Both the position numbers and the translations under genes were made by a program. From Paulownia fortunei (Eukaryota; Streptophyta; Magnoliopsida; Lamiales; Paulowniaceae): a stretch of DNA of 64,000 nucleotides. The stretch is taken from NCBI GenBank assembly GCA_019321725.1, contig CM033113.1, positions 4,154,001 to 4,218,000 on the forward strand. The letters run 5' to 3'. This document shows positions 1 to 11,448 of this stretch, in pieces (within the stretch, counting starts at the first letter, position 1; the number at the start of each line of letters is the position of its first letter). The notes under the pieces were generated by a model, which worked only from the letters and a program-made list of their open reading frames with translations, had not been told where the DNA came from and did not search any database.

Positions 1-330
1 GTGCAAAGCAACATTAATAATTGCCCTCAGTTTTTTCCAGTCAACGACTTTAGGCATTTTGGTTGCTGAATAAAACAGCAACATGTTTGACCCAAAAACA
101 AAACCTTCAAGTTCTGCGTTTTGAGGGGTTGGGTTGGGGTGTATAATGTGTTGCATCATCATTTCTAGAGCCATGGAATCAGTTAAACTTCATTCCCAGA
201 ATTAATAAGTGCCATATTACCATTTCTTCTGAATATAAAGCCGATTCAATATTGATTATCGATTCAATGGAACACATCAGACCCTCTGAATTAGCAAGCA
301 AGCAAGCATGGTAGAGGCAGTCTATCATAC

Positions 331-2629
331 CATCAGGTGTATAAACATTGCTTTTGGACATCATGGCATCAAACTTGTCTATGGCAGCCAAGAAAATTTT
401 GTCCGCATCGCAAGCAGCACTCTGTAATATGGACAAAAGGACAATTAGAATTTTGAGTGAAAACACTAAAAGAATGCTTTATTCAATGAGTAATTTCAAA
501 TCGATATCTTCTTTCAAGGGGTAGGATGGAAGTAATATCATTTCCAATTATTTTACCAAGTTTAATCTTCTGGCCCATTCATTTTCAGTGCTAAGCAGGA
601 GAGATGAGCTATAACTAAAGAACCTGAATATGAACAAGAAAAGCTACTCATATTTGAGAACAACGCTTACTGGTCCAATATCTGCAATCAACTGGGCACG
701 AAAAGTAAGTGCAAGGCCCCAATTATACAAGGCTCTCATATCATTCCCATCAATTGACAAGGCCAATTTGTACTTTCTTCCTGCCTTAATAAGTAGCTCT
801 TCACTTTCTTCACAAACATTCACAAGAGCTGATGTAATCTTGTCTTTGTTAGCAAGTTGATCATCAAACCTATTGATTACTTTCCCCCACTCCTCAACCG
901 GCAAGGGATCAGTTCTCACAAGTAGGGATCTCAACTCTCGGCTCATTTTGAGTTTTAGTTCTCCGTGAAGAAGATATGTGTTTCCCAACTGACCCACAGC
1001 CAATAAACTCATTGGCCTCATGTCTATTGCTTTTGAGAGTAGTATTGCAGACTTATGTAGTGCGTGCTCCGCTCTACCATCATCAACTTGCTGTGTCAAA
1101 CACCCCTTTGCATCTTTCAAAAGATTATTAGCTTCTGCAAGATACCTGTTGAATTCCAAATCATTACCAAGTACTGAAGATGGAGAAGAACCAAAGACAT
1201 TCTCATGTGCAAATTCTTGATTAGCAACGGAAGGTCGCTTTTTGGGACTGAAAGTCTCCTTTCTATAAGAATATCTACGAGACTCTTGTTGGTCCTCTTC
1301 TGTGTTTTCAAGATGCGAATAATTTCTATTCAGAGTTTCATGTTTCTGCTGGTGACCAAAAGAAGCTGAAGTTTTTATATGGTTCATTCTGATGCTAACA
1401 TCCACAGAATTGTATGAATCGTTGTGAGATGACATTGTTTCAATTTCATCCTGATAATCTTTCAAATAAACTCGTTGATTGTTCACATGTCTTGATGTCT
1501 TATTCTGGTAGCCACGGATTGTCTGGTCAAAAACTGCTTTAGCAGTATCATTTGTCTCAGTTACATTCGTCTTCTCATTTTCAACAGCTATATTTTCCAT
1601 TTGTGTCCCATCAACAAAATTTTTAACTCTATTTTGAGCTCTAACAGTGTTATCAGAAGGGTTATCCAACATACTTGCACTCTTATTTTCCAAATTTCCA
1701 TTCAGACTTCTTTCTTTGACAGGAGCAGCTAAGATGTTTGCTAGTTTTTGATTATTTACCTCTACATCCATCAATTCCATCTTACCAGAGCCTTCCATAT
1801 TACCAGGCTTTGGACCATCAAACTTCCCTTTAAACAAACCATGAAAATATTGAGAGAAATTCAACCCGTTTCCACCTAATTTCTTTCTTCTCCTTCCAGA
1901 CTCATGGTTCGAAACTCCCTCCCTTTCTTGGTTACCACCTAATATACTCTGTATACAGCTTTCTACAACATCTATTGTGTTTCGGAAAGATATATCGGCG
2001 GATTCTATAACATCAATATAGCCTTCTAAATCGCTCACAGTGACTTGATTGCATTCAATGCTTCTTCTAATACCATTCTTTAAGTTCAGAACCTTGGCAT
2101 TGTACCCCTTCAAATTATCCCCTAAATTTCTCCACTTCTCAATGAAACCGCTAAAAGTGTCGTCTATAAGCTTTTTTCTGTTCTCATTTAATCTTAATTC
2201 TTTCGAGTGGCCCCCTTTGACCAACCCAACCGATAATCCAAGAGCAAATACAATAGCACAAGCTGGAAATACCATAATCGAAGAAACCTTAACTCTAGAA
2301 ATTGCCAAGGCACAGACAAATCCAAACAGATACACAAATACACTCTTCTTATCACCAATTCCGAGGGAACTCAGAATATTATGAAACTGATTTGACTCAC
2401 CAGAGTGGACTGAGTCACCCATGCGTTGAAAATCATCCCAGCCACCATAACTCAGTGATTGAGGAGATGCAGCAGAGCATAAACTCAGAGTCTTGAAAGT
2501 ATAACGGCATTTTTTGGGGTGAATTCTGAGAAAATCATGGTTTTTATGTGTTTGTGAGGAGAACAAATTAGAGGGTAGGAGGTGGGGAGGAAATCGGAAA
2601 ATGGGTTTCTTGTAAATTAGGGTTTGCAT
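331..2629 (-). CDS. Plastid-targeted TPR-like protein, 5' part (3' end beyond the left edge)
   Basis: Two coding exons are visible: 671-2629 (653 codons from the ATG at 2627-2629) and 331-421. They join in phase (donor GTAAGC at 665-670, acceptor TTACAG ending at 422) to read ...IADIGP-SAACDADKIFLAAIDKFDAMM. The second exon ends in phase 1 at a GTATGA donor, and no continuation is found in 1-330, so the gene runs off the window. The N-terminus is rich in Ser, basic and hydroxylated residues (about 1-55), like a chloroplast transit peptide. Two hydrophobic segments follow at about 96-111 and 115-137. A long polar, low-complexity middle (about 230-480) leads to a helical C-terminal part with ALYNWGLALTFRAQ, which resembles TPR-like plant plastid proteins. 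Inference: a plastid-membrane-anchored protein with a TPR-like domain. Its biochemical role is unknown and I give no symbol. The middle of the protein is probably poorly conserved. Confidence 0.8.
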
Positions 2630-4691
2630 AATGGGATTTCTGGGGAAGAATTACTTCAACATTGATTGAACCCTGAACTATGTTTGTCCTCGACTTCTTG
2701 TTCGGTGATGAAAGTGGGTGAAACCTGTGAAGAGACTCTTTTGATGAATATCATAATAGACGAGGGTAATTTTGTCTTTCTGCAGTTCATTCAATGTTCA
2801 CTTTTAAAAAGAGAAAAAAAAAAAATCTGTATAATTCAGGGTTTTGGGCCTATATGAAGTGGATACGATTTTTGGGCTTAAAAACATCGGGCCTTCTTAG
2901 ACCTTCACAGGCCCAAATATTAAATGTAATTCGTTTTAAAGACAGGTCGAAGCATTGGACCCCATATAGATTGTTCGGAAAGTTTTTTCCCAAATATTCA
3001 TCAAAAAGTCAAATCAATCCAAAAATTCTTTTGCAGTTTCATTTTCTTTCTTTCTTCTTCTTTCCCAGAGAAGATATGGGTGACATACCTATTATCCTCT
3101 CATGAATGCATATATCTGATTCCAAAAACTCTCCCAAATAATCCCAATTTGGTATTTCATTATCAATTTTGTCATAATTATTTACAATCATAACATGATA
3201 TTTCAATTTATGTCAAACAGACCTATTAGTGAAATTACTAAATGCCTCGTAAGAAAATAAAGGAAGCTATTAAAATTGGTGTTGATAAAGAATTTAGTGA
3301 GGGTAAATGAGATTCATAAAATAGGAAATTATGTGATGAATGAATTAAACTTGTCATGTATGCGATCAATTATATAACAAAGTATTCCTAAAAAAAAGAA
3401 AACATACACACAAACACACACACAATTTTCAAGGAAAACTGCTTAACTGTAAGTTGTAACAAGTACCAAATCTTTAGCCCAACTCAATTGATATTTATTT
3501 TGGTCAAGTTTTGGGCTAGATCACTTAATTACTTATAAAATGTCAACACGAGCTATTATTATTGGCAAGTAATAAATATGAAATGTAATTGTCCAAAAAC
3601 AAAGCACTCCACAGAGTTTAATTGGGGACTCTATTTTCACTGAAAGGCCCAAACTTGTACCTGTGCGTTGGCCCAATAGACCAACTTTGCCAATTTGAGC
3701 CGGTTCAATTATGTTGGGCCGGGTCGTTAGGTCTCAAAATTTTAACAATTAAATTTATGGTGTAAACGAATCGAGGTGAATTGAAGATTATGTTGTTTTT
3801 TAAATTTATTTAAATTTTTTATCAAATTTAAAAAATTATATTTGAACATGATTTGATTGTTAATTTAATCGAATTTAAATAAATTTTAATAGAATCAAAC
3901 ACGAATCAAATTCGAATAATTTAATCTTTTTACATATATTTCATTATCATTTTTACTAATCGAATTCGAGTTTCAAATCTTATCCAACGAAAAAAATGTG
4001 TTTAAAGTTAGTTCGTTGTATTTAACCAATCGAATTCAAACAAGTTTTTAACAATAAATATTAAGTTGAATATTGAGTAATTTAACTTATATTTCAGCCG
4101 TATAATAATACTATTAATAATATAGCTGAAATTCAAGAAGTCAGTGGAAACGGTAACACGAAGAGGTCACAACCATGTTAACGCTTAGAACCAAAAAATT
4201 TTCAATTTTCTGGACCAATTGAATGAATACACGAATTGAATAATAACTTACCAAGGATATTTACATAAAAGCCCATAAAACAATTATAATAAAATAGGCT
4301 ACTCTGCATAAAACCGTTTAGACCAAATATAGACAATATTTCTACCGTTAATATTTCAAAGATATATCCAATACATATCATGCGTTAATAGAGGTTACAA
4401 AAATCAATCTTTAAGGTTACAATTCAAGAGGGAAATTTCCTTAAATTATCTTCATTATATTCTTTAATTTTGCTCCCATATTTGCAGTGATTACAATAAT
4501 TAAAACAACTAATTTACAGATGATTAACAGTAATTACAATAATTATTTGATTGGATTGCACATGAATCTCAAATTTTGGCAAGCATTATCTCTATAGTTA
4601 CTGTTAATGTACAAGCTAGCCTCTAAAGAAAAGTAAGTGTGTTGATGAGAAAATACTCAAATTCTTGGAGTGGATTAGTGTAATATGGGTG
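2630..4691. other. Intergenic, AT-rich; upstream region of the TPR-like gene
   Basis: The promoter and 5' UTR of the minus-strand TPR-like gene should lie just above 2629. Several GGCCCA / TGGGCC motifs (about 2847-2915, 3647-3720) resemble the site-II-type elements common upstream of plant housekeeping genes. From about 3760 to 4080 the DNA is almost pure A/T with repeated CGAATTCRA-like words, typical of degraded repeat DNA. No coding exon is supported. Confidence 0.5.
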
Positions 4692-4701
4692 GGCATAGTG
4701 G

Positions 4702-4709
4702 TATAAATA
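4702..4709 (+). promoter_or_regulatory. TATA box of the ESF1-like peptide gene
   Basis: TATAAATA lies 44 bases upstream of the ATG at 4753. This would give a transcription start near 4735 and a very short leader. Confidence 0.55.
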
Positions 4710-4752
4710 TGGTAATCCTTTTTAATGGAAATTTCATCTGATTTTAATCAAA

Positions 4753-5761
4753 ATGGGTTCTTACAACTTGGGCTATTTCATTCTCTTCTCCTTGACCCTT
4801 GTTGCCTTGTTAGATCCTCATGAATGTAAGTGCAGTCTAGGAACTAGAAAAGTAGTGTATAATATCATATACTTCATTTTTATTTTTTATTTTTTAATTA
4901 CAGTTACACAATCTTGATACCTTACTTAGTTCCAAACAAATTTCGTTTTATTTTTCTCATGGGATCCCAACTTCGAAATATCGGCTGTTTGGTTGAGAGC
5001 TTATAAGATATTATGTGGTATTTGGTAACTTTTTAAGATAAGCTTGTAAGCTATCAAAATAAAATATTAGTATATTATAAGTTACTTATAAAAAAAAAAG
5101 TAACGAGTTTCTATCATACTCTTGAGATATTAACAAACTTTTTTAATTCTAGTCATATTAATTATAAAATTATCATTACGTATATTTATAAATTTAATGA
5201 TCATTTTTAACTTAAAAAAAAACTTATTTAAAAAAAAAGATGTGATGTCTTATTAGTTTTATGAGCTCTAAAAATATTTTGTAAGATTCAAGGTCTAATA
5301 AAATTCTTTAATCACACGCCCTCTTAATAAAATCAGATCTTTTATAATTAACACTAAATACCGGAAGACCAAAGTTTAAAATTTCTTCAAAGATTACTCA
5401 AAACAAATTACCTTATACATTTGCAGTTTAATTAATTAATTTATTTTTTCCATCTGGTTGGAAGCTAGCAAATACTTGATAATAATTTACGTTTTATTTC
5501 TTATTTTTATTTCTGAATTTTCTTCCAATAGGCTATGAGGATGGGAGCAGCATGAGAAGAGGAAGGAAAGAGATGGCGATGACAGATATTGTGGGGAAAG
5601 AAGTGAATGAAGGGAAAATAAACATTACATTGTGCAAGCACGTGACAGGATGCGGTATTTTTGATGAATGTTGGTGTTGTATAATAGGAAATGATTGTTA
5701 TATTAATGAGCCACAATGTGTATCAAGGTGTCCACCACCATCCCAACCTCTTTCCCCTTAG
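4753..5761 (+). CDS. Small secreted cysteine-rich peptide, EMBRYO SURROUNDING FACTOR 1-like
   Basis: Two exons, 4753-4825 and 5532-5761, join in phase (GAAT|GTAAGT ... AATAG|GC) to give 100 residues. Residues 1-24 form a hydrophobic signal peptide (FILFSLTLVALL core). A basic stretch RRGRK at 33-37 could be a processing site. The C-terminal half carries eight cysteines at 59, 65, 71, 73, 74, 80, 87 and 91, spaced C-x5-C-x5-C-x-CC-x5-C-x6-C-x3-C, and then a Pro-rich tail. The signal peptide, the intron at the end of the signal exon and the central C-x-CC are the hallmarks of ESF1-like peptides. In Arabidopsis ESF1 is a maternal peptide that shapes suspensor development. The expression site here is unknown. 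Family assignment rests on cysteine pattern and gene structure, since primary sequence in this family diverges fast. A related copy lies 1.7 kb downstream. Confidence 0.75.
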
Positions 5762-6453
5762 ATTTTTCTTTGTATGGACTTTTTTATGCCCTCAATAATA
5801 ATAATAATAATAATAAAACAATAATAAAAATTTTAAGGGGATTGATCGTGACCTGTGTAAATTCAAATTCGATTGCAATATATTGATATTCTATAATAAA
5901 CGTTAAATTTATAAAATATTTTTTAAAATAAATATTTAATTGTGAATTACATACACGTACCGTATAAATACAAATTGAAATAAATTATTCAAAATGAATT
6001 TTCAATTGAATCTTTCTTAAATGACTACGTCCTCTGTGGCCCAAAGTAATTAATTTATATAAATTTTCCTTATAAAAATAGAAACCATCAAGATTGAATT
6101 TACTTCACAATTTTTACTACTATTATATGTCTATTTTCTGCATACGAGATCTTAAGATAATTGGTTACCTGATAGTTTTTTTCCTACAAAAACTACTCGT
6201 TTGAGAAATCTCATCTAAATAATTTGGTCCCATCCTCTAAGGGCGATCCATAAATCCAATTGTCCTACAACATTAAAGGTACACAAAGAAATCAAGAATG
6301 AAATAAATTTGGCAAGCATTAAGCAATCACTGCATAATACCTCAAGATTTAAGGCCAAAAATTGATGTAATAAAGTGGTTCCCCATAATATGAGGGCGCC
6401 TTGGTGGTTTAAATTTGAACACAACTCATTATCTTAAGTTGAATTTCTTTCAA
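5762..6453. other. Short intergenic spacer between the ESF1-like copies
   Basis: It starts with the 3' flank of the ESF1-like gene, including an AAT microsatellite at about 5792-5830. The rest is AT-rich, with no gene seen. Confidence 0.5.
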
Positions 6454-7188
6454 ATGGCTTCTTATAAATTTGCCCATTTTATTCTCTTTTCTCTGACCTT
6501 TGCTGCCCTCTTTACTCCTCATCAATGCAAGTGCTTGCCAAGTTGAGTTATATAGATCTCTCTTTAACTCTATCACACTATTAATTTCAATTGTGAGTAA
6601 AATTATTACCTTTGGCTAATTTTTTGCATGGTATTAATCTTTATTGGTTTATTTAATTACCCACAAAAAATTTGTGCCTTAGTAAATTAAATATTTTCTA
6701 TTACTATCATGGTCATACGGCGGCGAAAATCTTCAAATTATTTATTTTTTATTTTGTGTTGCATTTTGTAAAACATACACGCTATATATAATTATTTCTA
6801 AATATATATTTAGAAAAAAAAATACAAACATAACATGTATGTCTTATATAAAATATAATATGCAACACGAAATAAGAACATAAGATTCAAATTGCGGAAA
6901 TCTTGCTCCAAATTCTTATGCATTAATAGACCATGAAATTTCTTTTCTCCATCATTATTTTCACTACCGAAAAAAAAAAAAAAAAAGAAGGCGTAGGTTT
7001 AAAGAAATTCCACCGATCTTGCTAGTAATTTATGTATTATTTCCTTTAATTTCCATTTTTTTTTATTAATTTTAACCATAGGCGTTGAGTATGGAAGCAA
7101 GAGTATAGGAATTTCTGCATCTAAACAATCCGAAGAGAGTTTTTTTTGTATTTTCCTTTTTGAGGGGGGTCATACTTTATATTATTAA
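6454..7188 (+). pseudogene. Decayed tandem copy of the ESF1-like peptide gene
   Basis: The first exon (6454-6525) is clearly homologous to the upstream gene. It encodes MASYKFAHFILFSLTFAALF followed by TPHQ, matching the neighbour's MGSYNLGYFILFSLTLVALL plus DPHE. The exon end reads CAAT|GCAAGT where the intact copy has GAAT|GTAAGT, so the donor is GC rather than GT. The second exon can be recognised from ACCATAG|GCGTTGAGTATGG at 7082, which parallels GCTATGAGG in the intact gene. It then loses similarity and reaches a stop at 7186-7188 about 60 residues into the protein. None of the eight family cysteines remain except the one at the junction and one stray residue. A GC-AG intron could still be spliced, so a short secreted peptide is possible, but loss of the cysteine domain makes a pseudogene more likely. 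Confidence 0.65.
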
Positions 7189-10100
7189 TATTTCAGCATT
7201 AACATATTATTGTATCTGTATTTTTAGTTTGAGGGTGAAAAAGTGGAGCACAATTTCAAAGCTCTAAACAAAGGGATAGTGCTTATGTACTTTATTCAAT
7301 AATATTATTTGAAATTGTACATGAATATTATTATTATTTTATGTATTGCTGCATAATTAATTCTAAAATACAGGCACTTTTTTATGGATATGTGGTTTAA
7401 TTATCTAAATGTCTTGGTACTTCTAAGAATTGGCTTATTTTTGTTGCATAATTTATTGCAAAATAATAAATAAACATAAATGGCAAAAGTAGCATAGGAT
7501 CTTCTTCTTCTTTTATTTTTCAAAATAGGAGAAGGGAAAATGAAATTTTTAATTTTTGATAGAAGGGTAGTGTTATAACATGAAATATGAACATCTTTGG
7601 AAAATCAATTAAAACACTTATCGAGGTGTCTGGGATTTTCACTCTTGATTTATCCCAAAACTTATAAAGGCAAATCAATTTTTTTTATAATTTTTACAAT
7701 TAAATTCTCCATTCAAATTCAAAAATTTTAATAAAGACAAATATTTATTATTTGTAGGAGTTCAAAATTTTTAAATTTATTCTAATATAAAATTACTCAA
7801 ATAAAATCAATGAACTTATTATTATGAATCTAAACTTTTTAACTCCATATCTATCAATCCAATCCATGCACAACCAGATTCAATTACTTTTGATTAATTC
7901 AATAGACATTTGTTGCAAAGCCATGAATTACAACAATGTGGATAAAATAATGCTGTCTATTGGACTTTTCAAATAGTATATATAGTACATTAGTGTTTTA
8001 AAAGGTTCAACTTAGTTTACATGGTAATATATATATATATTTGTGTGTATACTAAATTTATAATTAATAATTTAATGATGATAACGTGATATCACTCTTT
8101 TTACTAATATTTTTTTTTAAATTTTGATTTGTTAAATGGGTCTCTGTCTGCGTCGCAAAAAGTCGTTATGAACACGGGTTTTACTCGACGAAAACCATCA
8201 TACACTCAAATCATTTTAAGATCAATTAGATGCAAATTAAAAATTTTAAAAACATACAAATACGTAATTAATAGCATAACATCCAATAATAAAAATTTGA
8301 GATTATATTTACAACAGTGATATAAGAATTTTTATGAAATTGGGTGTTATAATTTAGTTAGTTTAATTTAAGTATTATAACTTGATTTTCTATTATATCG
8401 TGGAGTTTATGAGCTTAATATATAATTCAATCCTACCTATTAAACATATTTTGTTGGGCTACTTTGACTTATTGGCCATAAATGATTATATATATATATA
8501 TATTTATAATTGATTTAATGTTGATGGATACAATAATAAGCAAAGGATGACAACTCATTGCAGCTTATCACATTAACCAAACATAAAAAAATATATTGGG
8601 TGCAATCCGTGACTGCCAATAGAACCATCCAAAGAAATAATTAGTGGACTAGTATTTAATTCTCGTCAACTAGTTCACCGGATAACCCGACAACCGTGGG
8701 ACCTACTGGATATAGAATCTTACCCTGTTGTCCTTATGAACATTGCCAATGTAATTAGAAACTTTTTATGTTTTATCACGCAGTTTGGAACGCAACTTCT
8801 AAAGGTTAAAAGCAGGGACGGTGGGAGGGGGCAGAGTCTATATAAACCTATATTATATATAAACTTATTAGAGTTTTAATAATAATAAAATTATCTTTAT
8901 TTATTGTTTCTTTTTTGTTAAATTAAATATTACTGTTAAAAATAAAGTTTCAAGGTCTTAAAAACAGTATTTTTTAATAAAATAAGTACATAACCGATAT
9001 ATTTAAAATACGAGTTATTATAATTAATTTAATATAATATGAAAATATACAAATACCTACACAAGTTTGTAGGATGCGATACTAAAACCTATTGGCAATA
9101 CTAATTCTTTTAAGTAAATATCAACAAATAGTTATAAATAGACAAAAATAAAATGAAAAAAAAAAAAAGATTTATATATGGGTACTATTTGTATTCAACA
9201 TAATAACGCAATAACAATTAGAGAGCTTGAACAAATAACGCTAGCCGCAGTGATCATCAAATGGACTTTGGATATTGGAAATGAGCTAGAAAATCATTGT
9301 GGGTATTAATTTCTTTTTATAATAATTGATTTTTAATTGTTAGTAATTATTAATGATTAATTAATATTTGGTTGTTGATAATTAAAATTCCGACTTCACT
9401 TTGAAAAAAAAAAATCCTATTGCATGGGTTAAACTAGTCTATTCAACAAAATTTGAAACTGTAAGAACAAAGAAATCATGATGGCTGATTTTGTGGTCTA
9501 ATTAAAATCATGGAGCAATTTTGATCCTATATAATATTTTAAAAGAAAGTCAAAAAAGTATAAATTTTATGTATCTATATACTATTATCTATGAGAGTTA
9601 GATATGCAGTATTTATATTATTATGTACTTTAATTGAAATATTTTATTCATCAAAATTTTAAAGTAAAATAATTTAATAATTTATTACAATATACCAAAT
9701 AAAAAAAAAGTTAGTTGAGATGCATTCTTTCTATGGTTGAGGTAACATAATGCTCATTTCTAATATTTTTGAACAATTTTTTTAGATGTTATATACATGA
9801 ATAATGGACAAATATTCCACATCTTATAAAATTAAATATTTATTTATTATTCAAACATTCTATAAATATAATACATTAAATATAGTAATTATATTAAAGA
9901 TCAAGAGTAACGGTAGTGGGCACTAAATTGTAACGGTGTAAACGCGTAAGTGGTTTGTGACACAGATAAAACAAAAAAGAGGTTGATTGAAAATAAATGG
10001 AGAGTATAGGGGCAAAAGTGAAGATAGTGAAAAACGTAACAATCAATAAGGGCGCTGCGTGGACCGAAAGCTATTGCCAAAGCATAAAAAAGTGGCAGAC

Positions 10101-11174
10101 ACCAAAAAGCAGATTCAAATAAATTTGTCACACCATATAAAATAGTACTACCCCAAGTCCAATCTTTCTTTATTACAAGAGAGAGAGAGAGAGAGCTCCA
10201 CCAATTAAAAAAAGAAAAAAAAAAGGAGAAAGTGGATGTGTGGATTATGGATAAGAGCGTCACCAGAAAATTGACCCACCTTGTCTACATTATTCACTGA
10301 AAATTTCCATTTTAAGAAATATCTTCTTTTGATTCTTTTTATTTGATTTCCAGTGTACTAATTCTATTAGTTTTGCTTGATTTATATACTTTTATTTATT
10401 TTAATTGAAATAATAGAATTGAACTTCTATTTTTGAAAGTTTTTTTTATAAGAAACGGGCGATTATTTAGATTAAAGTCTATTCAATATTTAAATGTTGT
10501 TAATAAAAATATTAATATTATATTTGTGACCTTGTGCACAATTTGTGACGTTCTATTATATGGTTTATTTTGTACTTTTATTTAAAAATTTATGCATAAA
10601 ATATATTTTTAACCGACCATTTGAATATTAATTATGTATATTTGGAATATATATAAAAATAAAATATAAAGCAAAACAAAAATTAAAATTAATGGACCCA
10701 ATAAAAAAATATTTTCATTAACATATTTAAGTACATATCTATATATATATGCCGTGATTAAATATACTCTAAGTTTTCATTTTGTAAATCCTTATCTAAC
10801 TTTTTAGGTCGAAACCAAAAATCAACATGTAACACAGTAGGAGCATTTGTCAAATTGATTTCAGTATGCACATTTTTTCAATTTATTTCAAGACAGAAAT
10901 TAAAAATAAATCGTAAAATTATATTATCATTTGTTCCCGATAAATAATTATAAATTATTTAATTCAAAAAGATATTGGGTCCAAATCGCGGGGGGGGGGG
11001 GGGGGGGTGGACAAAACATAATTTATTTAAATTGGTGGTAAGTTTCATAAGAGTCAATAAAATAATCAACCTCAATAATTATTCCCAATACTTTTTATTT
11101 TCTATCCTATCATTTCATGCTTTACAAAAAATAATTAAAAAAAGGGAAATTATCTCTTACTCATCATCTGTTGT
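7189..11174. other. Gene-poor AT-rich intergenic region
   Basis: I see no coding exon on either strand. The stretch holds TA-repeat tracts (about 8026-8040 and 8488-8504), a GA repeat (about 10176-10196), a run of 18 G at 10990-11007, and long A/T-rich stretches probably derived from old transposons. The translated frames here are short and have no domain signature. Confidence 0.5.
10990..11007 (+). repeat. Homopolymer of 18 G
   Basis: An uninterrupted run of 18 guanines in otherwise strongly AT-rich DNA, about 440 bases upstream of the AIRP2-like start codon. Runs this long are unstable and error-prone in sequencing, so the exact length should not be trusted. Confidence 0.8.
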
Positions 11175-11183
11175 CCACGTGTC
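11175..11183 (+). promoter_or_regulatory. G-box / ABRE (CCACGTGTC) upstream of the AIRP2-like gene
   Basis: CCACGTGTC contains the CACGTG G-box and the ACGTGTC core of abscisic-acid response elements. It lies about 270 bases before the start codon of an AIRP2-like E3 ligase, a family tied to ABA signalling in Arabidopsis. Function is inferred from motif and position only. Confidence 0.5.
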
Positions 11184-11448
11184 CCCTTTTATCTCTTTCT
11201 TCCCTCATAGTAGAAGGCAACTCCAAATTTTAGCGAGTCAGTCTCAGTCAGAGAGTCCTCCTTTGAAATTCTCTAGAGAAAAAAATTAAATTAAAATCCA
11301 GAAATATATCCATCCATCTGATCCTTTTCATCTTTCAGATTTTAATTTTACCTTTTTAAGAGCTATTAAATTTTCCAATAATCATCAATACTGATGATTA
11401 TCTGATTCTCGAAAATATAGGAAAGGGGGGGAATTGTTAGGAGAAGAG

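Noticed and set aside
1..330. Further exon of the TPR-like gene at the left edge
   Set aside because: The expected next block after ...NVYTPD does not appear in any frame here, so the exon lies outside the window.
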